A DNA stretch of 64,000 nt from Caulobacter sp. UNC279MFTsu5.1 (GTDB lineage Bacteria > Pseudomonadota > Alphaproteobacteria > Caulobacterales > Caulobacteraceae), in assembly GCF_900114015.1 (NCBI RefSeq), contig NZ_FORN01000011.1:1-64000 (forward strand). The letters run 5' to 3'. This document shows, in pieces, positions 51,325 through 59,776 of this stretch. The notes below the pieces were generated by a model. It had not been told where the DNA came from and ran no database searches. It was given only the letters and a program-made list of their open reading frames with translations. Both the position numbers and the translations under genes were made by a program. Numbering within the stretch: position 1 is the stretch's first letter; every line of letters starts with the position of its first letter.

Positions 51325-51794
51325 GACGCGCCGCCTTCCTCGAGCTGGCCGCAGGACGTGGCTTGCCGCTTGTTGGCCTCCAGGCAGAGGATGTAGTCGA
51401 AGGCCCGCCCGATCTGGATCTTCTTCTGGTCGCGGAAGGCCGGGCTCAGCGCGCCCTGGCTTTGCCACAGGGCGATCGTCCCGCCATAGAGCGCGCGGTT
51501 GGGGTCGCGCAGCACCGACCATTGCCGCGCCGAGAAGGCGTTGAGCGGATCGGCCGCCGCCGCGCTGGCCGCCGCGTCGATCCGGGCCGTCAGGGCGGCG
51601 ACTTCGGCGGCGTGATTGGCGTAGGGATCGCCGGCCACGTCCAGCAGCGACAGGGTCTGGGCTTTCAGGCTGGCGGCGTTGACCTGGGCGGCGGGGTTGG
51701 GCGCCGGCGCCACCGGCGCGCAGGCGACCGGCGCCAGGGCGGGCAGGAGAAGGGTCAGGGCGAGCGCGGCTCGCGCTATCGGCGCCAGCTTCAT
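51321..51794 (-). CDS. Exported (lipo)protein of unknown function
   Basis: A 157-residue protein with a signal peptide (MKLAPIARAALALTLLLPALAP) ending at VACAPVAP. The Cys could be lipid-modified although the lipobox is not classical. The mature part is Ala-rich and helical (ASLKAQTLSLLDVAGD, AALTARIDAAASAAAAD), then FSARQWSVLRDPNRALYGG and two Cys near the C-terminus (YILCLEANKRQATSCGQ) that could form a disulphide. The ATG at 51794 follows GGGAGG. It overlaps the next gene by ATGA. The family was not recognised; the pairing suggests a two-gene envelope unit. Confidence 0.65.
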   Translation of the reverse strand: MKLAPIARAALALTLLLPALAPVACAPVAPAPNPAAQVNAASLKAQTLSLLDVAGDPYANHAAEVAALTARIDAAASAAAADPLNAFSARQWSVLRDPNRALYGGTIALWQSQGALSPAFRDQKKIQIGRAFDYILCLEANKRQATSCGQLEEGGAS

Positions 51795-51881
51795 GGAGGG
51801 CCTCCCGCTAGGTGGCGCGACCCTGGCATACAATCTCAAAGGACACAATCTCAGCGGGAATTGTACGCGCCAAGGGCGAGT

Positions 51882-52655
51882 TCAGTCGGCTCGCACCACC
51901 GCCAGGGCCTGGGCGAAATAGCCCTGGGTCTGGGCGAACAGGTCGGGGCGATACTTGGCGCGCGGATCGTTGGCGCGGTCGTCGTCGAAGGCGTGGGTGG
52001 CGTCCGGATAGAAGGCCGTATCCACCGCCAGGCCGTCGCGCTTCAGGCGTTCGAGCGCCCGTTGCGGATACTTCCAGCCGACCACCTGGTCCCTGCCGCC
52101 GACCACGGAGAACACCTTGGGAGTCGTCGTGCTTTCGGGCGCGGCGCCCCATCCCCGGCTCGAAGTCAGGGACGGATAGGCCGCGTACGGGTAGACCAGC
52201 AAGGCGCCCCTGACCCGGGCGCGGAGCTTCAGCGGATCGGCGTCGACGATCCCGGTGGCGCGGGCGGCCTGCGCTCCGATCGCGTAGCCGTCCATGATCG
52301 CCCAGCCGCCATGGCTCCACCCGGCCAGGAACACGCGCTCGGGATCGGCCCAGGGCTGGTCCTCCAGCCAGGCCAGCATGGCGAAGATGTCGGCGGAACG
52401 CTTGAGGCCCTGCAGCGCGGTTCCGGTGCAGACCGTCAGCTTGGCGCGCAAGGGCGAGATCCCGCGCGGCGCGAAGCTGTCGACCACCACGGCGGCCCAG
52501 CCGGCCTCGACGGCGACCCGGGCGTAGGCCTCCAGGAACGGCGTCTTGCCGCCGCAGCCGTGCAGGATCAGCGCCACGGGGAAGGGACCCGGCCCGGAAG
52601 GCCTGAAGACCTTCGAGGCTTCGGCGACCTTGGCTCCCCAGTCAGCGCCGAGCAT
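51882..52655 (-). CDS. Dienelactone hydrolase-like alpha/beta hydrolase
   Basis: A 257-residue alpha/beta hydrolase of the dienelactone hydrolase type. The oxyanion-side block is ALILHGCGGKTPFLEAYA, the nucleophile Ser114 is in FLAGWSHGGWAIMDG, Asp189 is in VVGGRDQVVGWKY and His221 is in PDATHAFDDDR, giving a complete triad. True dienelactone hydrolases use Cys as nucleophile, so this is more likely an esterase of the wider family. There is no signal peptide. GGGAG lies six bases before the ATG. It is upstream of, and on the same strand as, the small lipoprotein pair. Confidence 0.82.
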   Translation of the reverse strand: MLGADWGAKVAEASKVFRPSGPGPFPVALILHGCGGKTPFLEAYARVAVEAGWAAVVVDSFAPRGISPLRAKLTVCTGTALQGLKRSADIFAMLAWLEDQPWADPERVFLAGWSHGGWAIMDGYAIGAQAARATGIVDADPLKLRARVRGALLVYPYAAYPSLTSSRGWGAAPESTTTPKVFSVVGGRDQVVGWKYPQRALERLKRDGLAVDTAFYPDATHAFDDDRANDPRAKYRPDLFAQTQGYFAQALAVVRAD

Positions 52656-52898
52656 CAGCTTCTCCCGTCGATGGCGAACGTCATGAAATTTTCAATACGG
52701 GGCTGCGTGGCCCAATTCGAGACACTAGTTTGCTGTCTCAAGAATCTGGCTCATGTCGGGAAGCGATGAAAGAGTGTCGAAACGATCTGGCATTGTGGCG
52801 AAAAAACATGCCGCCGCTGTCGCTTGAACAACCAGATCGCAAAAAACAGCTTTCGCGTGTTCCCTTATGGCTTCTGGATTGTTAATGGGGATCTCAGT

Positions 52899-53699
52899 GT
52901 GGACCAAGAAACAATCTCAGCAAAGCTCGCCAACAAGCCGCCGCTCGAAATGGCTGAGCTTGGAAACTCGACTGGCGTGACCCTTGCTAGGGACGACTCC
53001 GAGGGCGCTATTCCATCGGCCCGGCACGAAGGACGGATGAGGTCTGATATGGAACAGGGGTACGCCATTACTAGCTTGGAGCGGCCGAGCATGCCTCGCA
53101 GAGGCCCTGCCCACAGTCTTCAGAAGCGTTTTCTCGACATCGCCGGCTCGTTCGGCTTGCTGATCTTCCTGGCTCCGACGCTCTTGCTGATCGCGCTGGT
53201 CATCAAGCTGGACAGCCGGGGGCCGGTCCTGTTCGTGCAAAGACGGACGGGGCTGAACGGCGTGCCGTTCCGCGTCTACAAGTTCCGCTCGATGAGGGTC
53301 GCCGACGACGGCGACGTCGTGAAGCAAGCCACCCGCAACGACAGCCGGGTGACGCGCGTGGGACGCTTCCTTCGCCGCTCCAGCCTCGACGAACTGCCGC
53401 AACTCCTGAACGTGCTGAAAGGGGATATGTCGCTGGTGGGGCCGCGTCCCCACGCCCTGGCCCACGACGAATATTACGGCTCCAACATCGCCGACTATCA
53501 CAAGCGCTTCCGCGCCCGTCCGGGGATCACCGGCCTGTCGCAGGTCAAGGGCTTCCGCGGCGAGACCGAGACGGTCGCCGACATGGAGCAGCGCATCCGG
53601 TTCGACAACCTCTACATCGAGAGCTGGTCGATCCTGCAGGACATCTGGATCCTGGTTTCCACCGCCGTTGTCGTGCCGCTGCAGCGCACGGCCTACTGA
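52899..53699 (+). CDS. Polyprenyl-phosphate sugar-1-phosphate transferase (short PssY/HfsE-type priming enzyme)
   Basis: A bacterial sugar transferase of about 266 residues that starts repeat-unit synthesis by moving hexose-1-phosphate from a UDP-sugar to undecaprenyl phosphate. One membrane-inserted hairpin (about [20 protein letters not shown]) precedes the catalytic core: [48 protein letters not shown] and [18 protein letters not shown]. The four-helix N-terminal part of WbaP-type enzymes is absent; about 70 variable residues stand there instead. GTG 52899 is preferred for its upstream GGGGA; a TTG at 52824 or ATG at 52950 are possible. It is 15 kb from the main glycan genes but is the only priming enzyme seen. 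A strong terminator follows. Confidence 0.87.
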   Translation: MDQETISAKLANKPPLEMAELGNSTGVTLARDDSEGAIPSARHEGRMRSDMEQGYAITSLERPSMPRRGPAHSLQKRFLDIAGSFGLLIFLAPTLLLIALVIKLDSRGPVLFVQRRTGLNGVPFRVYKFRSMRVADDGDVVKQATRNDSRVTRVGRFLRRSSLDELPQLLNVLKGDMSLVGPRPHALAHDEYYGSNIADYHKRFRARPGITGLSQVKGFRGETETVADMEQRIRFDNLYIESWSILQDIWILVSTAVVVPLQRTAY

Positions 53700-53721
53700 G
53701 GCCGCCGCCCCGTTCCAAAAG

Positions 53722-53760
53722 AAACCGCCCCGGAGCCTGGCTTCGGGGCGGTTTTTGTTT
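53722..53760. terminator. Bidirectional intrinsic terminator between sugar transferase and purH
   Basis: AAACCGCCCCG (53722-53732) pairs perfectly with CGGGGCGGTTT (53744-53754). On the plus strand it runs into TTGTTT; on the minus strand into a T-rich tract (TTTCTTTT). It serves both convergent genes. Confidence 0.88.
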
Positions 53761-53783
53761 GCCGATCAGGGTCGGGGCCCGCC

Positions 53784-55373
53784 CTAGTGGCGGAACACCC
53801 GCACGCCGGTGAAGGCCATGGTCAGGCCCAGCTTGTCGGCGGCCTCGATCACCTCGGGGTCGCGCATCGAGCCGCCCGGCTGGATGATCGCCGTGGCCCC
53901 GGCCTCGGCCGCCTGGATCAGGCCGTCGGCGAACGGGAAGAAGGCTTCCGAGGCGCAGGCGCAGCCCTTCAGGTCCAGGCCGAAGTCGGCGGCGCGAAGG
54001 GCCGCGATGCGGGCTGAGTCCTTGCGGTTCATCTGACCGGCCCCGACGCCCAGGGTTTGGCCGGCGCGGGCGTAGACGATGGCGTTGGACTTGACGTGCT
54101 TGCCGACGGTGAAGGCGAACAGCATGTCGCGCACTTCCTCGTCCGTGGGCTGACGCTGGGTGACGATCTTCAGGTCCGAGGCCTTGATCCGCGCGTCGTC
54201 GCGGGACTGGACCAGGAAGCCGCCGGCCACGCTCTTGAAGGTGTCGCCCGTCGACAACGCGTCGGGCAGGCCGCCGGTCACCAGCAGGCGCAGGTTCTTC
54301 TTGGCCGCGAACACCTCGATCGCGTCGTCGTCGGCTTCGGGGGCGATCACCACCTCGGTGAAGATCTCGACCATGGCCAGGGCGGCGTCGCGGGTCAGGC
54401 GGCTGTTGACGGCGACGATGCCGCCGAAGGCGCTGGTCGGGTCGCAGGCCAGGGCCCGCTCATAGGCCTCGCGCTGGGTGGCGCCGACGGCCACGCCGCA
54501 GGGGTTGGCGTGCTTGATGATCGCCACGGCCGGTCCGGCGGCCGGGTCGAACTCGGCGATCAGCTCGAACGCCGCGTCGGTGTCGTTGATGTTGTTGTAG
54601 CTGAGTTCCTTGCCCTGCAGTTGGGTGGCCGTGGCCACGCCCGGGCGCGGGTTGGGGAAGGTGTAGAAGGCCGCCTTCTGGTGCGGGTTCTCGCCATAGC
54701 GCATGGTCTGGCGCAGCGCGCCGGCGATCGACTTGCGGGCCGGGAAGTCCTGGCCCAGCTGGGCGGCGAACCAGGTGGAGATCGCCGCGTCATAGGCGGC
54801 CGTGCGAGCGTAGGCGCGGGCCGCCAGGGTCTGGCGCAGGGCCAGGGTGGTCCCGCCGGCCTTCAGAGCCTCCAGCACCTCGGCCAGGTCCGAAGGATCG
54901 GTGCAGACGGCGACATAGCCATGGTTCTTGGCCGCCGAGCGGATCATGGCCGGGCCGCCGATGTCGATATTCTCGACGCACTCGGCGTAGCTGCCGCCCT
55001 TCGCGACCGTGGCCTCGAACGGATAGAGGTTCACGTACAGGATATCGATGCCGCCGATGCCATGATCGGCCATGGCCTTGGCGTGCTCGGGCGCATCCCG
55101 GACGCCCAGCAGGCCGCCGTGCACGATCGGGTGCAGGGTCTTAACCCGGCCGTCCATCATCTCGGGGAACTGGGTCAGGTCCGAGACGTCCTTGACCGGA
55201 ACGCCGGCCGCGGCGATCGCCGCCTTGGTGCCGCCCGTCGAGACCAGCTCGACGCCGGCGGCGTGCAGGACCTGGGCGGCCTCGACCAGGCCGGTCTTGT
55301 CGGACACCGACAGCAGGGCGCGCCTGGGGGCGACGAGGTCGGGGGCGGACGGATAGTCGGGGGCGGCGGGCAC
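53784..55373 (-). CDS. purH: Bifunctional AICAR formyltransferase / IMP cyclohydrolase
   Basis: A 529-residue cytoplasmic enzyme that carries out the last two steps of IMP synthesis. The N-terminal IMP cyclohydrolase (MGS-like) domain has [28 protein letters not shown] and [16 protein letters not shown]. The C-terminal formyltransferase domain has [14 protein letters not shown], the catalytic [14 protein letters not shown] and SDAFFPF-like [10 protein letters not shown], ending with TGVRVFRH. The start is a GTG at 55373 with AGGAG six bases upstream. The length is normal for the family. It converges with the sugar transferase gene. Confidence 0.97.
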   Translation of the reverse strand: MPAAPDYPSAPDLVAPRRALLSVSDKTGLVEAAQVLHAAGVELVSTGGTKAAIAAAGVPVKDVSDLTQFPEMMDGRVKTLHPIVHGGLLGVRDAPEHAKAMADHGIGGIDILYVNLYPFEATVAKGGSYAECVENIDIGGPAMIRSAAKNHGYVAVCTDPSDLAEVLEALKAGGTTLALRQTLAARAYARTAAYDAAISTWFAAQLGQDFPARKSIAGALRQTMRYGENPHQKAAFYTFPNPRPGVATATQLQGKELSYNNINDTDAAFELIAEFDPAAGPAVAIIKHANPCGVAVGATQREAYERALACDPTSAFGGIVAVNSRLTRDAALAMVEIFTEVVIAPEADDDAIEVFAAKKNLRLLVTGGLPDALSTGDTFKSVAGGFLVQSRDDARIKASDLKIVTQRQPTDEEVRDMLFAFTVGKHVKSNAIVYARAGQTLGVGAGQMNRKDSARIAALRAADFGLDLKGCACASEAFFPFADGLIQAAEAGATAIIQPGGSMRDPEVIEAADKLGLTMAFTGVRVFRH

Positions 55374-55584
55374 GGCGGACTCCTGGCTGGTCTGGTTGGA
55401 CGAGAAACGGAGCCCAGGCGCGCGGCGTCTTACAATCGCGCCTTCCAGACGGCGGACCCAAGTCCGTTCCGCCTGAAGGCGCGGCTGAGGTCCGCGCTCC
55501 CCGATGGTTGCCCATCACTAGCGCCAGTTACGCGGACGGCGCGGAAAATACGGGGGTCGGCGGGGGAGTCAATGCAGGTCGTGG

Positions 55585-55622
55585 GCCGCCCCGGGGACGC
55601 CGTGCTTGTCCCGGGGGCGGTC
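55585..55622 (-). terminator. GC-rich hairpin beyond the RTX lyase gene
   Basis: GCCGCCCCGGGGAC (55585-55598) and GTCCCGGGGGCGGTC (55608-55622) form a strong stem with a nine-base loop, about 35 bases after the RTX gene's stop on the minus strand. It lacks a clear T tract, so it may terminate weakly or protect the mRNA end. Confidence 0.5.
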
Positions 55623-55656
55623 GGTTATTCCTTGCGAATGCCGGCGACCGCCTGTC

Positions 55657-57483
55657 TCAGAGGATGAAGTCGCTGGCCACCAGGGTCGGCCCATAGACGA
55701 TCAAGGTCGCATCGGCGATGTGGTCGAGGTTGGTGTCGAGCTGGACGGTGTAGTAGTTCGCGCCCGCCGGGTGCGAGACCAGCAGTTCGCCCGCCACGCC
55801 ATGGAACTGGCTCACCAGCTTGAAGGCCGTGTCGCCGTTGGCGGCCTTGCCGTCCGCATCGATGGCGCTGAAGTCCAGCTTGTCGATCCCGGACTCGAAC
55901 CCGTTGATGGTCTCGTACTTGCCGATCGGCAGGTCGGTCATGGCTAGGAACTGGAAGATGTCCTTACCGGCGCCGCCATCCATCGTGTCGGCGCCGGCGC
56001 CGCCGATCAGGATATCGTTGCCGCTGCCGCCCAGCAGGCGATCATTGCCGTCGCCGCCGCTGATGAAGTCGTTGCCGCCCATGCCGTCGATGCGGTCGTC
56101 GCCCGCCTCGCCATAGAAGGTGTTGGCCTGGGCCCCGCTGTCCGACAGGGTGTCGTTCCCGGCCCCGGCATAGACGGTGCTGGCGCCCTGGGTCACCAGG
56201 GTGTCGGAGCCGCTGCCCAGCTTCCAGACCTCGATCGAGCTGACCGTGTCGATGAAGCCGTCCCCGGTGTTGACCACGCCGGTCGCCTCGTTGCCGATGA
56301 TGGCGGTCGTGACGTCCGACCAGTCGCCGGTGTCGCGCCCCAGGCCGCCGTCGAGCACGTCGTTGCCCGCGCCGCCGTGCAGGATGTCGTCGCCGGCCTT
56401 GCCGTACAGGAAGTCGTTGCCGAGGCCGCCGTCCAGGAAGTTGGCGAAATCGTTGCCCGTGAGCTTGTCGGCGCCCGAGCCGCCCGTCAGGTTCTCGATG
56501 TTGATGAAGGTCATCGAACCCAGGGCGGTGGTTTGGGCGGTGGTCACGCCCAGGTCGACGGCGATGGCGCTGGTCAGGCCCTTGAACGAGACCGTGTCGA
56601 CGCCCGCGCCGCCATCCAGCTGATAAGCGCCGTTCGCCGCCATCAGGAGGTCGTTGCCGGCTTCGCCGTGCAGGATGTCGGTCTTGGAGGCGCTCGTCAG
56701 GGTGTCGGCGTTCGCGGTGCCCGACACGACGGCGTGAGCCGGTTCCGGCGGGGCGGACACGACGACGCTGTCGACGTGTGCGATGCTGGACGAGGACGAG
56801 GACGAGGACGAGGCCGCGGGCGAAGCTGCGGGCTTGGCGATCACCGTGTCGCTGACGGTCTGGATCGACAGGCCCTTGAAGTTCGCGGCGAAGGTCTCGG
56901 GGGAAGACTCCCGGTAGACTCCCTCCTTGAAATAGGCCCCCACCAAGTCGTTGAAGCCCAGGGCGCTTTGGAAGTCGACCAGTTGGACGCCATCGCGCGA
57001 GACCACCAGGTGGCCCTGCCCGAAGGGATCGAACTTGATCTCGATCTTGAAGTCGTACCAGTGGCCGCGGGCGATGTCCGCGACGTCGGTGTAGTGCCGC
57101 ACATAGCGGATGTCGGCTTCGGTCGAGATGGCCACGCTGGAATCGCGAGTCACGATGCGCATCTTGTCCCCGACCATCTCGAGCGCGAACGCCGGGCTGT
57201 GACCGGCCTCGCCCTTGTCGAAGGTGGATTGCAGCTGAACCAGCGTCATCCAGTCGGCGGTGTTCTTCGCGCCCGGTTCGACCATGACGCTGAAGCGGAT
57301 CTCGTAGGTCTGTCCGATCTGCATCTTCGCGGCGCTCGCGATCTCTGACCGCTCCTTGGTCTGGCCGTCGCCGGCCAGATTGTCGCCGCCCCGCACCTCG
57401 AACCGCGAGACGCCGTTGGCGACCTGGTAGTTCCAGGCGTTTCCGACGTTCTGCACGTAATAGACTTGGTTTTCCGAATTCAT
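55657..57483 (-). CDS. RTX protein with N-terminal polysaccharide-lyase-like domain, type I secretion substrate
   Basis: A 608-residue protein without a Sec signal. Residues 1-209 form a lyase-like domain (VYYVQNVGNAWNYQVANG, KERSEIASAAK, WMTLVQLQSTFDKGEAGHS, GVYRESSPETFAANFKGL) closely matching the anchored protein at 21306-22142. A Ser-rich linker (about 215-235) follows, then calcium-binding RTX nonapeptides (GGAGNDVLDGGLGRD, GGDGNDRLLGGSGND, GGAGADTMDGGAGKD) and a serralysin-type end (DKLDFSAIDAD, terminal ASDFIL) expected to direct type I export and fold with calcium outside the cell. No ABC/HlyD/TolC set is encoded here. It probably cuts or binds extracellular polysaccharide. It lies behind a 300-base AT-rich promoter region. 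Confidence 0.82.
   Translation of the reverse strand: MNSENQVYYVQNVGNAWNYQVANGVSRFEVRGGDNLAGDGQTKERSEIASAAKMQIGQTYEIRFSVMVEPGAKNTADWMTLVQLQSTFDKGEAGHSPAFALEMVGDKMRIVTRDSSVAISTEADIRYVRHYTDVADIARGHWYDFKIEIKFDPFGQGHLVVSRDGVQLVDFQSALGFNDLVGAYFKEGVYRESSPETFAANFKGLSIQTVSDTVIAKPAASPAASSSSSSSSSIAHVDSVVVSAPPEPAHAVVSGTANADTLTSASKTDILHGEAGNDLLMAANGAYQLDGGAGVDTVSFKGLTSAIAVDLGVTTAQTTALGSMTFINIENLTGGSGADKLTGNDFANFLDGGLGNDFLYGKAGDDILHGGAGNDVLDGGLGRDTGDWSDVTTAIIGNEATGVVNTGDGFIDTVSSIEVWKLGSGSDTLVTQGASTVYAGAGNDTLSDSGAQANTFYGEAGDDRIDGMGGNDFISGGDGNDRLLGGSGNDILIGGAGADTMDGGAGKDIFQFLAMTDLPIGKYETINGFESGIDKLDFSAIDADGKAANGDTAFKLVSQFHGVAGELLVSHPAGANYYTVQLDTNLDHIADATLIVYGPTLVASDFIL
56788..56813 (-). repeat. Hexanucleotide repeat encoding the poly-serine linker
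   Basis: GACGAG (plus strand) is repeated four times in tandem, in frame, and encodes nine serines in a row on the minus strand between the lyase and RTX parts. Copy-number changes would lengthen or shorten the linker by two residues per unit without breaking the frame. Confidence 0.8.
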
Positions 57484-57935
57484 GGACCTTGCTCCCCGAC
57501 CCGAGGGGAAAATGGCCAGGCGTCCTATATTCGCGCTTAAAAAATTCGGATAAAAGAATCATAACAAGATAAAGTGCAGATGCACTTTGATACAAATTGC
57601 ATCCTATGGGCGACTTATTAAGTTAATTTTGAATAAAAAACGGGTAAATAACTTCTATATATAAAGTCGAGTATTTATATAATACGCCTATATGTTCCGT
57701 TTTGTGGAATTTGCAGCTGTTTTGGTTCCAGAAACATGAAAGTTTCGAGGGCGTCGAGCGCGTTAACGATGGCGGAAATCTAGAGCAAGCTTGTGTCGAT
57801 GCGTCGCGTCGGCGCAGGCTTGGCGCCTGCGACACTTGCTAAGCTTGACCATTGCAGGCGCGCCGCTCTCGCGCCGCGGCCCGGCGTGGCGAAACGACGC
57901 GCGGGTCGCGACGAAAGAAAAAAGTGCATTGGACC
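57484..57935. promoter_or_regulatory. AT-rich regulatory region upstream of the RTX lyase gene
   Basis: There is no gene in 452 bases. The part from 57530 to 57720 is strikingly AT-rich for this genome. It contains the perfect palindrome AAAGTGCA-GA-TGCACTTT (57571-57588), about 90 bases upstream of the RTX start. The part from 57783 to 57841 is GC-rich and can fold: CGCAGG/CCTGCG inside AGCAAG...GTGTCG / CGACAC...TTGCT arms. This may end the transcript of the histidine kinase, whose stop is at 57936. Confidence 0.5.
57571..57588. promoter_or_regulatory. Perfect 18-base palindrome, candidate operator
   Basis: AAAGTGCA and TGCACTTT flank GA with no mismatch. GATGCA/TGCATC arms (within 57579-57603) overlap it, giving two interleaved inverted repeats. 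Its position in an AT-rich promoter region suggests a regulator binding site for the RTX gene. Confidence 0.5.
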
Positions 57936-59663
57936 CTAGGCCAGCCGCACGGGCAGCACGGCGCGCACGCCCTCGACGGCAAAAGTCAGCTTGGGTTGGC
58001 CGCCCAGGTCGGCCGACAGGCCGCGGTCCAGCAGTCGGGTCCCGAAGCCCTTGCGGTCGGGCGGGGTCACCGGCGGGCCGTCGCGCTCGACCCAGGTCAG
58101 GATCGCCCCGCCCTCGCCGGCCTGGTCCCAGGCGATGGCCACCTTGCCGGCCGGTGTCGACAGCGCGCCGTACTTCGCGGCGTTGGTGGCCAGTTCGTGC
58201 ACGGCCAGGGCCAGGGAGAGGGCGGTGCTGGCGCCGACCCGCAGGCTGGGACCGCCGATGCTCACGCGACCCGGCTCCCGATCGTCGACGAACGGGGCCA
58301 CCCCCTGGCGCACGATGTCGTCCAGCGCCGCGCCCTCCCAGCTTTCGCGCGTCAGGACGTCGTGGGCCGCCGACATGGCCAGCAGCCGCTCGATCAGCCG
58401 TTCGCGCACCCGCACCGGCGTCTCGTCCGCCCGCAGGGTCTGGCGGACGATCGACTGGATCGAGGCCAGGGTGTTCTTGACCCGGTGGTTGAGCTCGTTG
58501 ATCAGCAGGCGCTGGCGGGCCTCGGCCGTCTTGGTCTCGGTCATGTCCATGGCCATGCCGATATAGCCCTGGAACTGGCCCCGGGAGTCGATCTGCGGCC
58601 GGGCGTTGGCCACCATCCAGCGATAGTCGCCGTCGCCGCAGCGGAACCGGCCCTCGAAGCCCCAGGGCCGGGGGCCCCCGGGCGCGCCGCGGGCCGCCGC
58701 GCGCTTGGCCCCGATCTCGGCGATGTCGTCAGGATGGATCATGCCGATCCAGGCGTCGCCCAGCAGGGCTTCGGCGTCCATGCCGGCGAACTCGGCGAAG
58801 GCCTCGTTGGCGAAGGTGATCCCGCCTTCGGCCGAGGTCATCCAGACCGGCGCTGGCGCCGAATCGGCCATGGCCCGGAACCGGGCCTCGCCTTCGCGCA
58901 GGCGTTCCTCGGCGCGCTTGCGCTCGGTGATGTCGGTGTGCACCCCGATCCATTCGCGGATCGAGCCGTCGGCCTCCAGCACGGCGACGGCGCGGACCGC
59001 GAAGTCGCGCCAGACGCCGTCGCTCCGACGCACCCGGTGCTCGAAGGTGAAGGGGCCGCCCCGCGCGACGGCGGCGTTCCAGGCCCGGACGGTCGGACCG
59101 GCGTCGTCGGGGTGGACCGCGTCGACCCAGCCGAAACCCTGATAGTCCTCCGGGGTCTGGCCGGTCAGGGCGGACCAGCCGGGCTGGTCGCCGACCATCC
59201 GGCCCGAGGCGTCGTTGGTCCACAGGATGCCGTCCACCGCGCCGATGGCGGCCCGGAACCGCGCCTCGCTGGCCGCCAGCCGCTCATGGACCTCCACGCG
59301 GTCGCCGACATCGCGGATGAAGCCGAGGAACACCGTCGCGTCCGCTTCCCCGAACGCGGCCAGCGACACCTCGATGGGAATCTCGACCCCGTCCTTGCGC
59401 ACGGCCATCAGCTGGGATTTCTGGCGTTCGACCGGCGGCTCGGCCGAGGCCAGACGCCGGGCCAGGATCTCGCGATAGGTCGCCTGATGGCGCAGCGGCG
59501 CCAGTACCTCGATCAGGCCCCGGCCCAGGATCTCCTCGCGCGACCAGCCGAAGGCCGTTTCGGCGCGGGCGCTCCAGTCGAGGATCACGCCCTTGGGGCT
59601 CATGACCACCACGGGATCGATCGCGGTTCGCAGGATCGGTTGCAGCGCGGCGAGGTTGGACAT
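57936..59663 (-). CDS. HWE-family sensor histidine kinase with three PAS domains
   Basis: A 575-residue soluble kinase. PAS domains lie at about residues 5-125, 130-250 and 255-375 (each with a WS/FG-type core and D-I-T/DVGD/DMTE exits, e.g. GVHTDITERKRAEERL and GMAMDMTETKTAEARQ). The HWE kinase core has the phospho-accepting His393 in NELNHRVKNTLASIQ, the N-box AVHELATNAAKYGAL with the family's His489, and the WVER motif (W524-x-E526). No transmembrane segment is seen, so it senses an internal cue, possibly via flavin or haem in PAS; the second and third domains keep the usual PAC segments. No response regulator is encoded nearby. GAGGGAGGGG precedes the ATG at 59663. Confidence 0.92.
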   Translation of the reverse strand: MSNLAALQPILRTAIDPVVVMSPKGVILDWSARAETAFGWSREEILGRGLIEVLAPLRHQATYREILARRLASAEPPVERQKSQLMAVRKDGVEIPIEVSLAAFGEADATVFLGFIRDVGDRVEVHERLAASEARFRAAIGAVDGILWTNDASGRMVGDQPGWSALTGQTPEDYQGFGWVDAVHPDDAGPTVRAWNAAVARGGPFTFEHRVRRSDGVWRDFAVRAVAVLEADGSIREWIGVHTDITERKRAEERLREGEARFRAMADSAPAPVWMTSAEGGITFANEAFAEFAGMDAEALLGDAWIGMIHPDDIAEIGAKRAAARGAPGGPRPWGFEGRFRCGDGDYRWMVANARPQIDSRGQFQGYIGMAMDMTETKTAEARQRLLINELNHRVKNTLASIQSIVRQTLRADETPVRVRERLIERLLAMSAAHDVLTRESWEGAALDDIVRQGVAPFVDDREPGRVSIGGPSLRVGASTALSLALAVHELATNAAKYGALSTPAGKVAIAWDQAGEGGAILTWVERDGPPVTPPDRKGFGTRLLDRGLSADLGGQPKLTFAVEGVRAVLPVRLA

Positions 59664-59776
59664 CCGCCCCTCCCTCCGGCCGACGCGATCGAAAACAGCT
59701 ACAGGACGGGGTCGGGACTGTGAATTCCGCCCCCCGGCGCGGGCGTGGGACCTAATGTCGCAGGCGGACGCCCTTC

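Noticed and set aside
55657..57483. The RTX protein as a LapA-type adhesin cleaved by the LapG-like peptidase
   Set aside because: At 608 residues it lacks the N-terminal retention module, the large repeat region and an obvious di-alanine cleavage context, and its N-terminus is a lyase-like domain.
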